Source: Streptomyces meridianus
GTDB lineage: Bacteria > Actinomycetota > Actinomycetes > Streptomycetales > Streptomycetaceae
Assembly: GCF_023703325.1 (NCBI RefSeq)
Contig: NZ_JAMQGM010000019.1
Coordinates: forward strand, 1 to 64,000
Direction: 5' to 3'
DNA length: 64,000 bases
Both the position numbers and the translations under genes were made by a program. Shown one piece after another: positions 17,456 to 26,763 of the stretch (the stretch's first letter is position 1; each line of letters opens with the position of its first letter). Below the pieces are notes generated by a model. The model made no database searches. It saw nothing but the letters and a program-made list of their open reading frames with translations, and was not told the DNA's origin.

Positions 17456-17818
17456 TCAGCGTTCGTGGCTGACCCAGGCCTCGCGGACTGGCAGCCAGCA
17501 GCGTCCGGCCAGCCGAACCGTCTGTGCCGGGCCGGCCTCGACGGGGGCGGTGTCCACGTCCGGGTCCCACCAGCGGTCGCACTCGATGTGCAGCTGCACG
17601 TGATCACTGTCGGGATACGGGTTGTAGCAGTCGGCGGTGACGTCCGGACCGTCGATGCGGACGCGGCACTCCGCCCGGGCAGGGGACCTCTGGACGGTCG
17701 CCGGCCGGGCGCGTTCCGCGGCCATGGACACTGCCGGGCCCGTCGCTCCGGCGGGGGCGGCCATGCCGGCGAGAAGGAGCAGCAGGGCCGCGGCCGTGCG
17801 GCGGCGGGGGACGGACAT
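17456..17818 (-). CDS. Small secreted protein of unknown function
   Basis: A 120-residue protein with a clear signal peptide (MSVPRRRTAAALLLLLAGMA, cleavage near APAGATG at about 25). The mature part has four cysteines (AECRV, ADCYN, IECDR, GRCWL) that could form two disulfides, and is acidic and Trp-rich around ECDRWWDPDVD. No domain is recognised. The ATG at 17818 has the strong ribosome-binding site GAGGAGG upstream. It precedes the MFS gene in the same direction, 50 bases apart, so they may share a transcript. Confidence 0.8.
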   Translation of the reverse strand: MSVPRRRTAAALLLLLAGMAAPAGATGPAVSMAAERARPATVQRSPARAECRVRIDGPDVTADCYNPYPDSDHVQLHIECDRWWDPDVDTAPVEAGPAQTVRLAGRCWLPVREAWVSHER

Positions 17819-17932
17819 GGCGGGACCTCCTCGGCCGTGCGGGGGCCGCTGCTGCACCACGAGAGGTCTCCAGGGTGTCCGGCGCACCGGCGGCGCGCCT
17901 GCGATGCTGCGCCGTACGGGTGAACGTGCGCG

Positions 17933-17970
17933 AACGCCCCGGCAGCGGTGGGTTCCGCTGCCGGGGCGTT
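17933..17970. terminator. Strong hairpin terminator
   Basis: A perfect 16-bp stem (AACGCCCCGGCAGCGG with 17955-17970) and a 6-base loop. It lies in the gap between the secreted-protein gene and fabI and probably ends the fabG-fabI transcript together with the hairpin at 17975. Confidence 0.7.
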
Positions 17971-17974
17971 GTGC

Positions 17975-17996
17975 GGCCCCCTTCGAGAAGGGGGCC
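17975..17996 (-). terminator. Hairpin directly after fabI
   Basis: A perfect 9-bp stem (GGCCCCCTT with AAGGGGGCC) with the loop CGAG, 9 bases beyond the fabI stop codon on the minus strand. It acts in tandem with the longer stem at 17933-17970. Confidence 0.7.
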
Positions 17997-18005
17997 GGGG
18001 AGGCT

Positions 18006-18776
18006 TCAGGCGCCCATCATGTGCACGCCGCCGTCGACGTGGACGATCTCGCCCGTGGTGCGGGGGAAGAAATCGGACAGCAGACCGACCACACCGCGCC
18101 CGGCCGGCTCCGGGTCCGCCAGGTCCCAGCCGATGGGAGCCCGGTGGTTCCAGACGTCGGCGAGCTCCTCGAAGCCCGGGATCGACTTGGCGGCCATGGA
18201 CTTGATCGGTCCGGCGGAGATCAGGTTGCAGCGGACGTTCCTGCTGCCCAGGTCACGTGCCAGGTAGCGGCTGGTCGACTCGAGGGCGGCCTTGGCAACG
18301 CCCATCCAGTCGTACTTCGGCCAGGCGATCTGCGCGTCGAAGGTGAGCCCGACGACGGAGCCGCCGCGCGGCATCAGCGGCAGGCACGCCATGGTCAGCG
18401 ACTTGAGGGAGTAGGCGGAGACGTGCACCGCGGTGCCGACGTCCTCCCAGCTCGCCTCGAGGAAGTTGAACGCGCCCTGGGGACCGAAGGCGATGGAGTG
18501 CACGATGCCGTCGAGGCCGACGCCTTCGCCGATCTCCGCGCGGACCTTGTCGGCCAGCCCGTCCAGATGTTCCTGGTTCGTGACGTCCAGCTCGATGACG
18601 GGAGCGGGTTTGGGCAGCCGCTTGGCGATGCGCTCGACGAGGGAGAGCCGGCCGAAGCCGGTCAGGACGACCTCGGCGCCCTCGTTCTGGGCGATCTTGG
18701 CAGCTTGGAAGGCGATGGACGACTCGGTGAGGACGCCCGTGACCAGAATGCGCTTGCCGGCGAGGATTCCACTCAT
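18006..18776 (-). CDS. fabI: Enoyl-[acyl-carrier-protein] reductase (NADH), InhA/FabI type
   Basis: A 256-residue short-chain reductase that performs the last reduction of each fatty acid elongation cycle, trans-2-enoyl-ACP to acyl-ACP. The nucleotide site is ILVTGVLTESSIAF (10-23), the atypical FabI fold with ESSIA instead of GxGxxG. The catalytic pair is Y155 and K162 in WPKYDWMGVAKAAL, with the Y-x6-K spacing that separates FabI from ordinary SDRs. GEIVHVDGGVHMMGA is the C-terminus. The ATG at 18776 lies 4 bases after the fabG stop, so the two form an operon. It is the expected target of diazaborine/triclosan-type inhibitors by family. Confidence 0.96.
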   Translation of the reverse strand: MSGILAGKRILVTGVLTESSIAFQAAKIAQNEGAEVVLTGFGRLSLVERIAKRLPKPAPVIELDVTNQEHLDGLADKVRAEIGEGVGLDGIVHSIAFGPQGAFNFLEASWEDVGTAVHVSAYSLKSLTMACLPLMPRGGSVVGLTFDAQIAWPKYDWMGVAKAALESTSRYLARDLGSRNVRCNLISAGPIKSMAAKSIPGFEELADVWNHRAPIGWDLADPEPAGRGVVGLLSDFFPRTTGEIVHVDGGVHMMGA

Positions 18777-18780
18777 GTGA

Positions 18781-19605
<825 letters not shown>

Positions 19606-19660
19606 CTACAGAACCGTGCGGGGCACGGCGGTCCTGCCGATGCCGGGTGGGATGCGTTTT

Positions 19661-20056
19661 TCAGCCGGTCACGCCCGGGGCGAAAGCAGCCAGTCCGGCC
19701 TCGCGCGCGGCGTCGAGCATCCGCTTGTCGTAGGTGATCAGACAGTCGAGGGCCTCTCCGATGGCCAGCGCACTCGCCACGTGGACGGCATCGAGAGAAC
19801 GCAGCGAGGCCGGCACCCGGGTGGCCAGGTTCCTCACGTCCTCCGTGAGGAGGATTTCGGTCACCGTCCTGTCGAGGTCGGCCAGGGCGTTCGGATACGA
19901 GCCCACCTTGTCCAACTGCCGGACGGTCTCAACGAACCCGAGGGTGCTCGTCGCCATCGGGACTCCGGGCCGGGCGGCGAGGAATCTCCGCAGCTCAGCA
20001 GTGTTGGACCGACCGGTCAGCAGAGTCAGCAGAGCCGACGAATCCATGTAGATCAC
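19661..20056 (-). CDS. PIN-domain toxin (VapC-like ribonuclease)
   Basis: A 131-residue PIN nuclease. The four acidic positions expected at the metal site are present: D5 (MIYMDSSAL), E43 (FVETV), D89 (SLDAVHVASA) and D110 (LITYDKRM). VapC toxins cleave tRNA or rRNA when the antitoxin is degraded; the target here is unknown. The GTG start at 20056 overlaps the antitoxin stop by 4 bases (GTGA), which ensures coupled translation; an internal ATG at 20047 is possible but would lose the usual MIYxDSSAL beginning. The module looks like an accessory insertion between fabG and tldD. Confidence 0.9.
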   Translation of the reverse strand: MIYMDSSALLTLLTGRSNTAELRRFLAARPGVPMATSTLGFVETVRQLDKVGSYPNALADLDRTVTEILLTEDVRNLATRVPASLRSLDAVHVASALAIGEALDCLITYDKRMLDAAREAGLAAFAPGVTG

Positions 20057-20340
20057 CGGTCCTCGTCCTCCCGCTCCGCGAGGAGGAGTTCGACCGCGTC
20101 AGGTGCATCGGCCGGGATGTCGTACCGGGGCAGACGGTCGAGATCGGAGGTCGTGGTGGCCTTCAAGCGGATCTTGCCCTGGGCAACGAGGTCGGAATAC
20201 CGGGCCACGGGCCCAGAGCCGGGAAGCAGTATGGCGATGACGTTCCCGTGGCGCGTCACCTGGATCGCCTCACCCTTCTCGACACGGGCGAAGACGGCGC
20301 TCGGGTTGTAGGAGAACTCACGGACCGAAATCGTGCTCAT
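20053..20340 (-). CDS. Phd/YefM-type antitoxin of the PIN toxin
   Basis: A 95-residue antitoxin. The N-terminal Phd/YefM DNA-binding fold reads ISVREFSYNPSAVFARVEKGEAIQVTRHGNVIAILLPG (4-41). The C-terminal part (DLDRLPRYDIPADAPDAVELLLAERE) is acidic and should wrap the toxin. The ATG at 20340 has GGGAGGT upstream. The pair is probably autoregulated: direct repeats of TACCTACA (20370-20377 and 20390-20397 on the plus strand) lie in its promoter region. Confidence 0.9.
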   Translation of the reverse strand: MSTISVREFSYNPSAVFARVEKGEAIQVTRHGNVIAILLPGSGPVARYSDLVAQGKIRLKATTTSDLDRLPRYDIPADAPDAVELLLAEREDEDR

Positions 20341-20369
20341 CGGGTACCTCCCTCTGCATCCGCGACGTG

Positions 20370-20397
20370 TACCTACACTTTCGAGATTCTACCTACA
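20370..20397 (-). promoter_or_regulatory. Candidate autoregulatory operator of the toxin-antitoxin pair
   Basis: Two identical octamers, TGTAGGTA when read on the minus strand, lie exactly 20 bases apart just upstream of the antitoxin gene. One overlaps a TTGTAG -35-like hexamer and the other a weak TAGGTA -10-like hexamer, with 17 bases between them. Two-turn spacing puts both on one face of the DNA. Confidence 0.4.
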
Positions 20398-20492
20398 ACA
20401 AGAAAGCTCCGTGCCCGACAGCCGCGGCGAAGCTCCTGTGCGAGGACCTCACGCCGCGGCATGATGCGGTGCGACAACTTCAGGAGGATGCC

Positions 20493-22016
20493 GTGGCCCG
20501 TTCCCTCGACGAGTCCTTTACGTCGCTGCCGTTGCACGCGCTCGCCGACGCGGCGCTCGCCCGCGCCCGGTCGCTCGGCGCCGAGCACGCCGATTTCCGG
20601 CTGGAACGGGTGCGCAGTGCCGAGCGGCGGTTGCGCGACACGAAACCGGCGGGCTCCTCGGACACCACCGACCTGGGGTACGCGGTACGGGTCGTGCACG
20701 GCGGGAGCTGGGGGTTCGCCTCAGGCGTCGACCTGACCCCGGACGCCGCCGCCCGCGTCGCAGGGCAGGCGGTGGAGATGGCGAAACTCTCCGCGCTGGT
20801 GGTCGATGCCTCGGGGGCGGACGAGCGGGTGGAGCTGGCGGACGAGCCGGTGCACGCCGACCGGACGTGGATCTCCGCCTACGACGTGGATCCGTTCGGC
20901 GTCCCGGACACCGACAAGAACGACCTCCTCGCCGAATGGAGCTCCCGGCTGCTCGCCGCGGACGGCGTGGCGCACGTCGACGCCTCGCTCCTCGCCGTTC
21001 ACGAGAACAAGTTCTACGCGGACACCTCCGGCACCTCGACCACGCAGCAGCGGGTGCGGATCCACCCGCAGCTGACCGCGGTGGCCGTCGACCCCGCCAG
21101 TGGCGAGTTCGACTCCATGCGCACCATCGCCCCACCGGTGGGGCGGGGCTGGGAGTACCTGACGGGCACGGGCTGGGACTGGGACGCCGAACTGGCCGAA
21201 CTGCCCTCGCTGCTCGCCGCCAAGATGCGGGCGCCGAGCGTGGAACCCGGGTCGTACGACCTGGTGATCGACCCGTCGAACCTGTGGCTGACGATCCACG
21301 AATCGATCGGCCACGCGACCGAGCTCGACCGGGCCCTCGGTTACGAAGCCGCCTACGCCGGAACCTCGTTCGCGACCTTCGACCGGCTCGGCGAACTGAA
21401 GTACGGCTCCGAGATCATGAACGTGACCGGCGACCGCACGGCCGAGCACGGGCTGGCGACTATCGGTTACGACGACGAAGGTGCGGCGGCCCAGTCCTGG
21501 GACCTGGTGCGGGAGGGGACCCTGGTCGGCTACCAGCTCGACCGCAGGATCGCCCGGCTCACCGGCTTCGAGCGCTCCAACGGCTGCGCGTTCGCCGACT
21601 CCCCCGCGCACGTGCCCGTACAGCGGATGGCCAACGTCTCGTTGCAGCCGGCTCCCCGGGGACCCTCGACCGAGGACCTCATCGGCGGTGTGGAGCGCGG
21701 CATCTACGTGATCGGAGACCGCTCCTGGTCCATCGACATGCAGCGCTACAACTTCCAGTTCACGGGCCAGCGCTTCTTCAGGATCGAGAACGGCCGGATC
21801 GCCGGGCAGCTGCGCGATGTCGCCTACCAGGCCACGACCACGGAGTTCTGGGGCTCGATGGCCGCCGTGGGCGGCCCGCAGACGTACGTCCTGGGCGGTG
21901 CGTTCAACTGCGGCAAGGCACAGCCCGGCCAGGTCGCGGCGGTCTCGCACGGCTGTCCGTCGGCGCTGTTCCGCGGCGTCACCGTTCTCAACACCACTCA
22001 GGAGGCCGGCCGATGA
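20493..22016 (+). CDS. tldD: TldD family metalloprotease
   Basis: A 507-residue TldD subunit. The metal-binding HExxxH motif is TIHESIGHATELD (H269, E270, H274), with the second zinc region in the FGG-type C-terminal block (AFNCGKAQPGQ). TldD/TldE complexes degrade unfolded peptides and process microcin or RiPP precursors; here the role is probably general peptide turnover. The GTG start at 20493 is fixed by AGGAGG five bases upstream, and the protein then begins close to the family consensus; the open frame extends to 20367 without homology. It overlaps the next gene by ATGA. Confidence 0.94.
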   Translation: MARSLDESFTSLPLHALADAALARARSLGAEHADFRLERVRSAERRLRDTKPAGSSDTTDLGYAVRVVHGGSWGFASGVDLTPDAAARVAGQAVEMAKLSALVVDASGADERVELADEPVHADRTWISAYDVDPFGVPDTDKNDLLAEWSSRLLAADGVAHVDASLLAVHENKFYADTSGTSTTQQRVRIHPQLTAVAVDPASGEFDSMRTIAPPVGRGWEYLTGTGWDWDAELAELPSLLAAKMRAPSVEPGSYDLVIDPSNLWLTIHESIGHATELDRALGYEAAYAGTSFATFDRLGELKYGSEIMNVTGDRTAEHGLATIGYDDEGAAAQSWDLVREGTLVGYQLDRRIARLTGFERSNGCAFADSPAHVPVQRMANVSLQPAPRGPSTEDLIGGVERGIYVIGDRSWSIDMQRYNFQFTGQRFFRIENGRIAGQLRDVAYQATTTEFWGSMAAVGGPQTYVLGGAFNCGKAQPGQVAAVSHGCPSALFRGVTVLNTTQEAGR

Positions 22017-23425
22017 CCCGTACGACCAAGCCGCACGAGATCGTCGAGCGCGCCCTCGGCGTGTCCCGGGCAGACGGCTGCGTGGTCATCGCCGACGAGT
22101 CGTCCACGGCCAACCTCCGCTGGGCCCGCAATGCGCTGACCACGAACGGGGTGCCCCGCGGCCGTACCCTCACCGTGATCGCGACGGTGGACGGGGGCCG
22201 CGGTACCGCCTCCGGGGTGGTCTCCCGCTCCGCGGTGACGGCCGACGGCATCGAGCCGCTGGTGCGGGCCGCCGAGGCGGCCGCGCGCGAGGCGGGCCCC
22301 GCTGAGGACGCACAGCCGCTGGTGGACGGCGTACCCGCGTCGCCGGACTTCGCCGAAGCCCCGGCGGAGACCTCGTCGGCGGTGTTCTCCGCCTTCGCCC
22401 CGGCGCTCGGGGAGGCCTTCGCCCGCGCCCACGACGCCGGCCGCGAGCTGTACGGGTTCGCCAACCACGAGATGGTCTCCACCTATCTGGGGTCCTCGAC
22501 CGGGCTGCGGCTGCGCCACGACCAGCCCACCGGCACGCTCGAACTGAACGCCAAGGCGCCGGGTGCCGACGGACGGACCCCGCGTTCGGCCTGGACCGGC
22601 CGTTCCACCCGGGACTTCGGGGACGTCGACCCGGCGGCGATGGACGCCGAGCTGGCGCAGCGGCTGGAGTGGGCGCGGCGCCGGGTCGAGTTGCCGGCCG
22701 GCCGGTACGAGACGCTGCTGCCGCCGACGGCCGTGGCGGATCTGCTGATCCATCAGATGTGGTCGTCCTCGGCCCGGGACGCGGTCGAGGGCCGTACGGT
22801 CTTCAGCCGGCCGGGCGGCGGAACCCGGATCGGGGAGAAGCTCTCGGGACTGCCGGTGAACATGCGCAGTGATCCTCGGGAACCGGGCCTGGAGTGCGCG
22901 CCGTTCGTGATCGCCCACGCGTCGGGGGACGACGTGTCGGCCTTCGACAACGGGCTGCCGCTGCGCGCCACCGAGTGGCTGCGGGACGGGGAGCTCGCGC
23001 ACCTGGCGACGTCCCGGCACACGGCCGGGCTCACCGGCCTCCCGGTCGCCCCGGCGATCGACAACCTGATCATGGATGCCGGGGGCGCCCGTTCGCTGGA
23101 GGAGATGGTCGCGGACACCGGGCACCACGGGCGCGCCCTGCTGCTCACCTGCCTCTGGTACATCCGCGAGGTGGATCCGGCGACCCTGCTGCTGACCGGG
23201 CTGACCCGGGACGGCGTGTACCTCGTCGAGAACGGCGAGGTGGTCGCCGAGGTGAACAATTTCCGCTTCAACGAGTCACCGGTCGACCTTCTGGGCCGCG
23301 CGACGGAGGCCGGGCGGACGGTCCCGACGCTGCCCCGGGAGTGGAGCGACTGGTTCACCCGGGCGGCCATGCCGGCGCTGCGCGTCCCCGACTTCAACAT
23401 GAGCTCCGTCAGCCGCGGGGTCTGA
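22013..23425 (+). CDS. TldE/PmbA family protein, partner of TldD
   Basis: A 470-residue TldE/PmbA subunit. Like other TldE proteins it lacks the HExxxH motif and is thought to be structural or to complete the TldD protease channel. Recognisable blocks are ESSTANLRWARNALTTNGV near the N-terminus, LRLRHDQPTGTLELNAK, PTAVADLLIHQMW and the C-terminal VAEVNNFRFNESPVDLLG. Its ATG at 22013 overlaps the tldD stop by 4 bases, so equal synthesis of both subunits is expected. Confidence 0.93.
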   Translation: MTRTTKPHEIVERALGVSRADGCVVIADESSTANLRWARNALTTNGVPRGRTLTVIATVDGGRGTASGVVSRSAVTADGIEPLVRAAEAAAREAGPAEDAQPLVDGVPASPDFAEAPAETSSAVFSAFAPALGEAFARAHDAGRELYGFANHEMVSTYLGSSTGLRLRHDQPTGTLELNAKAPGADGRTPRSAWTGRSTRDFGDVDPAAMDAELAQRLEWARRRVELPAGRYETLLPPTAVADLLIHQMWSSSARDAVEGRTVFSRPGGGTRIGEKLSGLPVNMRSDPREPGLECAPFVIAHASGDDVSAFDNGLPLRATEWLRDGELAHLATSRHTAGLTGLPVAPAIDNLIMDAGGARSLEEMVADTGHHGRALLLTCLWYIREVDPATLLLTGLTRDGVYLVENGEVVAEVNNFRFNESPVDLLGRATEAGRTVPTLPREWSDWFTRAAMPALRVPDFNMSSVSRGV

Positions 23426-23511
23426 GCGCCCGGGCCGCCCCATAGACTGGCCGGGGCACATCGGAGCCGGGCGGTAGCGGCCCGGACACCTCCCGAAGGA
23501 GAGACATCACC

Positions 23512-24780
23512 GTGGCGGACATCGTCGACGAACTGAAGTGGCGCGGGCTGATCGCCCTCTCCACCGATGAGGACGCACTGCGCAAGGCGTTCGCGGACGG
23601 CCCCGTCACCTTCTATTGCGGCTTCGACCCGACCGCGCCGAGCCTGCACCTGGGCAATCTGGTGCAGATTCTCACCATGCGCCGGATCCAGCAGGCCGGG
23701 CACCGGCCGCTCGGCCTGGTCGGCGGGGCCACCGGTCTGATCGGCGACCCGAAGCCCACCTCCGAGCGCACCCTGAACGCCCCGGAGATCGTCGCCGGAT
23801 GGGTGGAGCGGCTGGAGGCCCAGATCCGCCCGCTGCTCGACTTCGAGGGCCCGAACGCCGCGGTCATGGTGAACAACCTGGACTGGACGCAGGGGATGTC
23901 GGCGATCGCGTTCCTGCGCGACGTCGGCAAGCACTTCCGCGTCAACAAGATGATCGCCAAGGAGGCCGTCTCCCGGCGACTGAACTCCGACGCGGGCATC
24001 AGCTACACCGAGTTCAGCTACCAGATCCTGCAGGGCATGGACTTCCTGGAGCTGTACCGGCGGTACGGCTGCACCCTGCAGACCGGCGGCAGCGACCAGT
24101 GGGGCAACCTCACCTCGGGCACCGACCTGATCCACCGGGTCGAGCCCGGAGCGGAGGTGCACGCCCTGGGAACGCCGCTGATCACCAAGGCCGACGGCAC
24201 CAAGTTCGGCAAGACGGAGAGCGGCACGGTCTGGCTCGACCCCGAGATGACCACGCCGTACGCCTTCTACCAGTTCTGGCTGAACGCCGATGACCGGGAC
24301 GTGTCCAAGTTCCTGCGGATCTTCAGCTTCCGCTCCCGCGCGGAGATCGAGGAGCTGGAGCGGCAGACCGTGGAGCGCCCGCAGGCCCGGGCCGCCCAGC
24401 GGGCGCTGGCCGAGGAGCTGACGACGCTGGTGCACGGTGCCGCGCAGTGCGAAGCGGTCGTGGCGGCGTCGCGGGCGCTGTTCGGCCAGGGCGACCTGAC
24501 GGAGCTGGACGAGGCAACGCTGTCCGCGGCGCTGTCGGAGGTGCCGCACGTGCGGGTGGCGCAGCTGGCATCCGTGGTGGACCTCTTCGCCGAGGTCGGC
24601 CTGGTCGCGAGCAAGTCCGCCGCGCGCCGCACCGTCAAGGAGGGCGGAGCCTACGTGAACAACGTCAAGGTACCCGCCGAGGACACCGTGCCGGCCGGTG
24701 ACGAACTGCTGCACGGCCGCTGGCTGGTGCTGCGCCGGGGCAAGAAGAACCTGGCCGCGGTCGAGGTGGCCGCCGGCTGA
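23512..24780 (+). CDS. tyrS: Tyrosyl-tRNA synthetase
   Basis: A 422-residue class I aminoacyl-tRNA synthetase. The HIGH-equivalent is HLGN (46-49) within [15 protein letters not shown], and the KMSKS-equivalent is KFGKT (231-235). The C-terminal S4 RNA-binding domain follows (about 355-420, [20 protein letters not shown]). The GTG start at 23512 has GAAGGAGAG upstream. No T-box is seen in the 86-base upstream gap. A strong hairpin follows the stop codon. Confidence 0.97.
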   Translation: MADIVDELKWRGLIALSTDEDALRKAFADGPVTFYCGFDPTAPSLHLGNLVQILTMRRIQQAGHRPLGLVGGATGLIGDPKPTSERTLNAPEIVAGWVERLEAQIRPLLDFEGPNAAVMVNNLDWTQGMSAIAFLRDVGKHFRVNKMIAKEAVSRRLNSDAGISYTEFSYQILQGMDFLELYRRYGCTLQTGGSDQWGNLTSGTDLIHRVEPGAEVHALGTPLITKADGTKFGKTESGTVWLDPEMTTPYAFYQFWLNADDRDVSKFLRIFSFRSRAEIEELERQTVERPQARAAQRALAEELTTLVHGAAQCEAVVAASRALFGQGDLTELDEATLSAALSEVPHVRVAQLASVVDLFAEVGLVASKSAARRTVKEGGAYVNNVKVPAEDTVPAGDELLHGRWLVLRRGKKNLAAVEVAAG

Positions 24781-24802
24781 CGCCGTGCCGGGCCGTTCTG
24801 CA

Positions 24803-24830
24803 TGCCCGGACGGCGGCCGCCGTCCGGGCA
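24803..24830 (+). terminator. tyrS terminator
   Basis: A 28-base perfect palindrome with arms TGCCCGGACGGCGG and CCGCCGTCCGGGCA, 22 bases after the tyrS stop. With no spacer it would form a stem of about 12 bp with a small loop. Confidence 0.75.
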
Positions 24831-24883
24831 CGGGGACGGAAACCCCATTGCCGATCGCCTCGTGCCGGTGCTGGAATCCGCGC

Positions 24884-25669
24884 ATGGATGCAGCTGCGGC
24901 GCTGGCCGTCTTCGACGAACGGATGCGGCGCGGGGCGCGGCCCGACGGCCCCGGCGCATGGGTCGAGCGGGTCGGGCCGGTGGTCCGGCAAACGGATCCG
25001 GGCGGGTGGAACGGCGTGCTGTGGTCGGACCTCGAGCCCGCCGGCGCCGATACGGAGATCGCCGCCCAGGTGCGGCACTTCGCGGCGCTGGGCCTCGGTT
25101 TCGAGTGGAAGCTCTACGGGCATGACGGCCCGGCGGATCTGGCCGAACGGCTGCTGGCGGCCGGCTTCGAGCCGGAGGACGAGGAGACCGTGATGGTCGC
25201 CCGGCCGCACCGGGTGCCGGCCGGTCCGGAACCGCCCGAGGGCGTGCGACTGCTCCCGGTGACGGATGCGGCCGGGGTGGATCTGGTCGCCGCCGTTCAC
25301 GAACAGGTCTTCGCCACTGACCCCGCCCGGCTGGCAAAGCAGCTCCGGGCCCGATTGGACGAGGGCGACGGCGCCGCGGCCGCGGTCGTGGCGATGGCCG
25401 GCGACCTCCCGGTGAGTGCGGCACGGATGGAGCTCGACCCGGAGGCCGGCTTCGCGGGTCTGTGGGGCGGCGGCACCCTGCCGGGCTGGCGAGGACGGGG
25501 CCTCTACCGGGCCCTGGTGGGCTTCCGTGCCCGTATCGCGGCCGAGCGGGGCTGTGACTGGCTGCAGGTCGACGCGTCGGCGATGAGCCGGCCGGTGCTG
25601 GAGCGGCTGGGCTTCACGGCGCTGACCACCACGACGCCGTACGTCTTCTGCGGTCCCCGGGGCGGGTGA
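24884..25669 (+). CDS. GNAT family acetyltransferase
   Basis: A 261-residue protein with a C-terminal GNAT domain (about 120-255). The acetyl-CoA pyrophosphate loop is PGWRGRGLYRALV, followed by AERGCDWLQVDASAMSRPVLERLGF. The N-terminal half (ERMRRGARPDGPGAWVERVGPVVRQ, LGFEWKLYGHDGPADL) looks like the substrate domain seen in two-domain GNAT proteins. The acceptor is unknown. The ATG at 24884 is chosen; the frame upstream would run through the tyrS terminator. Confidence 0.87.
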   Translation: MDAAAALAVFDERMRRGARPDGPGAWVERVGPVVRQTDPGGWNGVLWSDLEPAGADTEIAAQVRHFAALGLGFEWKLYGHDGPADLAERLLAAGFEPEDEETVMVARPHRVPAGPEPPEGVRLLPVTDAAGVDLVAAVHEQVFATDPARLAKQLRARLDEGDGAAAAVVAMAGDLPVSAARMELDPEAGFAGLWGGGTLPGWRGRGLYRALVGFRARIAAERGCDWLQVDASAMSRPVLERLGFTALTTTTPYVFCGPRGG

Positions 25670-25901
25670 GCCGTCACAACCGGCCCCCTGCCGGCCGGCC
25701 ACCTCACGAGGCGCCCCGGAGGGCCCTGCCTGTTGCCGCGTTCCGGCCCGTCGCACGCCGCCCGGGGGCGGGGGCCGGCGCGGTCGAGGCCGGAGCGATC
25801 CCGCACCGGTGGAGGGAGCCCGCCCTCGTGGACAGCACTGTCGCGGCGTACCGTGAAGGACGGGGGCCGGGCGGTCCGGCCGGGGATTCAGGTGGTGGAA
25901 C

Positions 25902-26303
25902 ATGAGGCGGAAGCGGGACGACTCCGAGGTCTTCCGGATCACCGGAGCCCGGCAGGGACTCGCCGACGACGTCCGGGGCCGGCAGCGGCGGTACGTGATC
26001 TCGATGCTCATCCGGACGGTCGCGGTGGTGCTCGCCGCGACGCTGTGGAGCGTCGAACGGCACGTCGCGATCGTGGCCCTCGTGCTGGGCGCCGTGCTCC
26101 CCTATATCGCCGTGGTCATCGCCAACGCGGGCCGTGAGAACGCCCCTTCCCTGCCCTCCGCCCTGATCGCACCGGCCCGGCATGCGCTGCCGCGGAGCGC
26201 GCCGAACGGGCCGGAACGCTCCTCCGAACCGCCTTCCGGTCCGGGCCGGACGCAGGATCCCACGGTTCACGACGGGGAGGACCGCAGAGCCGCCGCGAGC
26301 TGA
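25902..26303 (+). CDS. DUF3099 family small membrane protein
   Basis: A 133-residue actinobacterial protein. The DUF3099 core is FRITGARQGLADDVRGRQRRYVISM (10-34), followed by two hydrophobic helices (about 34-52 and 55-75) with WSVERHVAI between them. The tail from residue 78 is Pro/Ser-rich and probably disordered. The ATG at 25902 follows GGTGG. Function is unknown; family recognition is from memory of the conserved RQGLADDVRGRQ block. Confidence 0.82.
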   Translation: MRRKRDDSEVFRITGARQGLADDVRGRQRRYVISMLIRTVAVVLAATLWSVERHVAIVALVLGAVLPYIAVVIANAGRENAPSLPSALIAPARHALPRSAPNGPERSSEPPSGPGRTQDPTVHDGEDRRAAAS

Positions 26304-26387
26304 GGACGGCCGCCCTCAAAGCTCAGGAAAAGCTCAGATCAATCATGTTGTTCCGGTGCACTGCGCAGCCTCCCCCGTGCCATACTT

Positions 26388-26472
26388 CGTAAGCGCTCCG
26401 CATCCCCCGTCGGAGCGAATGACCGACGCCGGGCGGCTCCCCCCGTGGCTGCCCGGCGTCGCTTTGTCCCGA
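26388..26472 (+). ncRNA. 6C-type small RNA (two C-loop hairpins)
   Basis: Two consecutive hairpins have cytosine-run loops. Stem 1 is CGCTCCG (26394-26400) with CGGAGCG (26411-26417), loop CATCCCCCGT. Stem 2 is CGACGCCGGGC (26424-26434) with GCCCGGCGTCG (26451-26461), whose 16-base apical region contains CTCCCCCCGTGG, followed by CTTTGT as terminator tail. This is the layout of the actinobacterial 6C RNA (two stem-loops with about six Cs each). A -10-like CATACT (26381-26386) places the start near 26392. C-rich loops of this family pair with G-rich ribosome-binding sites by established knowledge. Exact ends are estimated. Confidence 0.75.
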
Positions 26473-26505
26473 CCCGGCCGCGCGCCCGCGCCACCGGAGT
26501 TGCGT

Positions 26506-26763
26506 ATGGTTTCCCGGATGGACTCCCCCGATCACGCTTCCGACTCCGCCGCCGGCACGGCACCGATCTGTTCGGCGAAGGGCTGCCGGACCGCAGCCGT
26601 GTGGGTGCTCGCCTGGAACAACCCGAAGCTGCACACACCCGAGCGGCGCAAGACCTGGCTGGCCTGCGACGAGCACCGGGAGCACCTGTCGACGTTCCTC
26701 GGCGCCCGCGGCTTCCTCAAGGACGTCGTGACCCTCGACGCGTGGTCAGCCGCCGATCGCTGA
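26506..26763 (+). CDS. Small Cys-rich protein of unknown function
   Basis: An 85-residue actinobacterial protein. It has CSAKGC near residue 23 and CDEHREHL near residue 60, a pattern (C-x4-C ... C-x2-H) that could bind zinc. The core AAVWVLAWNNPKLHTPERRKTWLACDEHREHLSTFLGARGFLKDV is strikingly conserved in my memory of Streptomyces. Related entries are sometimes labelled acetone carboxylase, which the sequence does not support. The ATG at 26506 has GGAG 6 bases upstream; the ATG at 26518 is an alternative. Its 3' end overlaps the end of moaA by 18 bases on the opposite strand. Confidence 0.8.
   Translation: MVSRMDSPDHASDSAAGTAPICSAKGCRTAAVWVLAWNNPKLHTPERRKTWLACDEHREHLSTFLGARGFLKDVVTLDAWSAADR

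Noticed and set aside
26506..26763. Acetone carboxylase function for the 85-aa protein
   Set aside because: It is far too short and lacks any carboxylase motif; the Cys/His pattern suggests metal binding instead.
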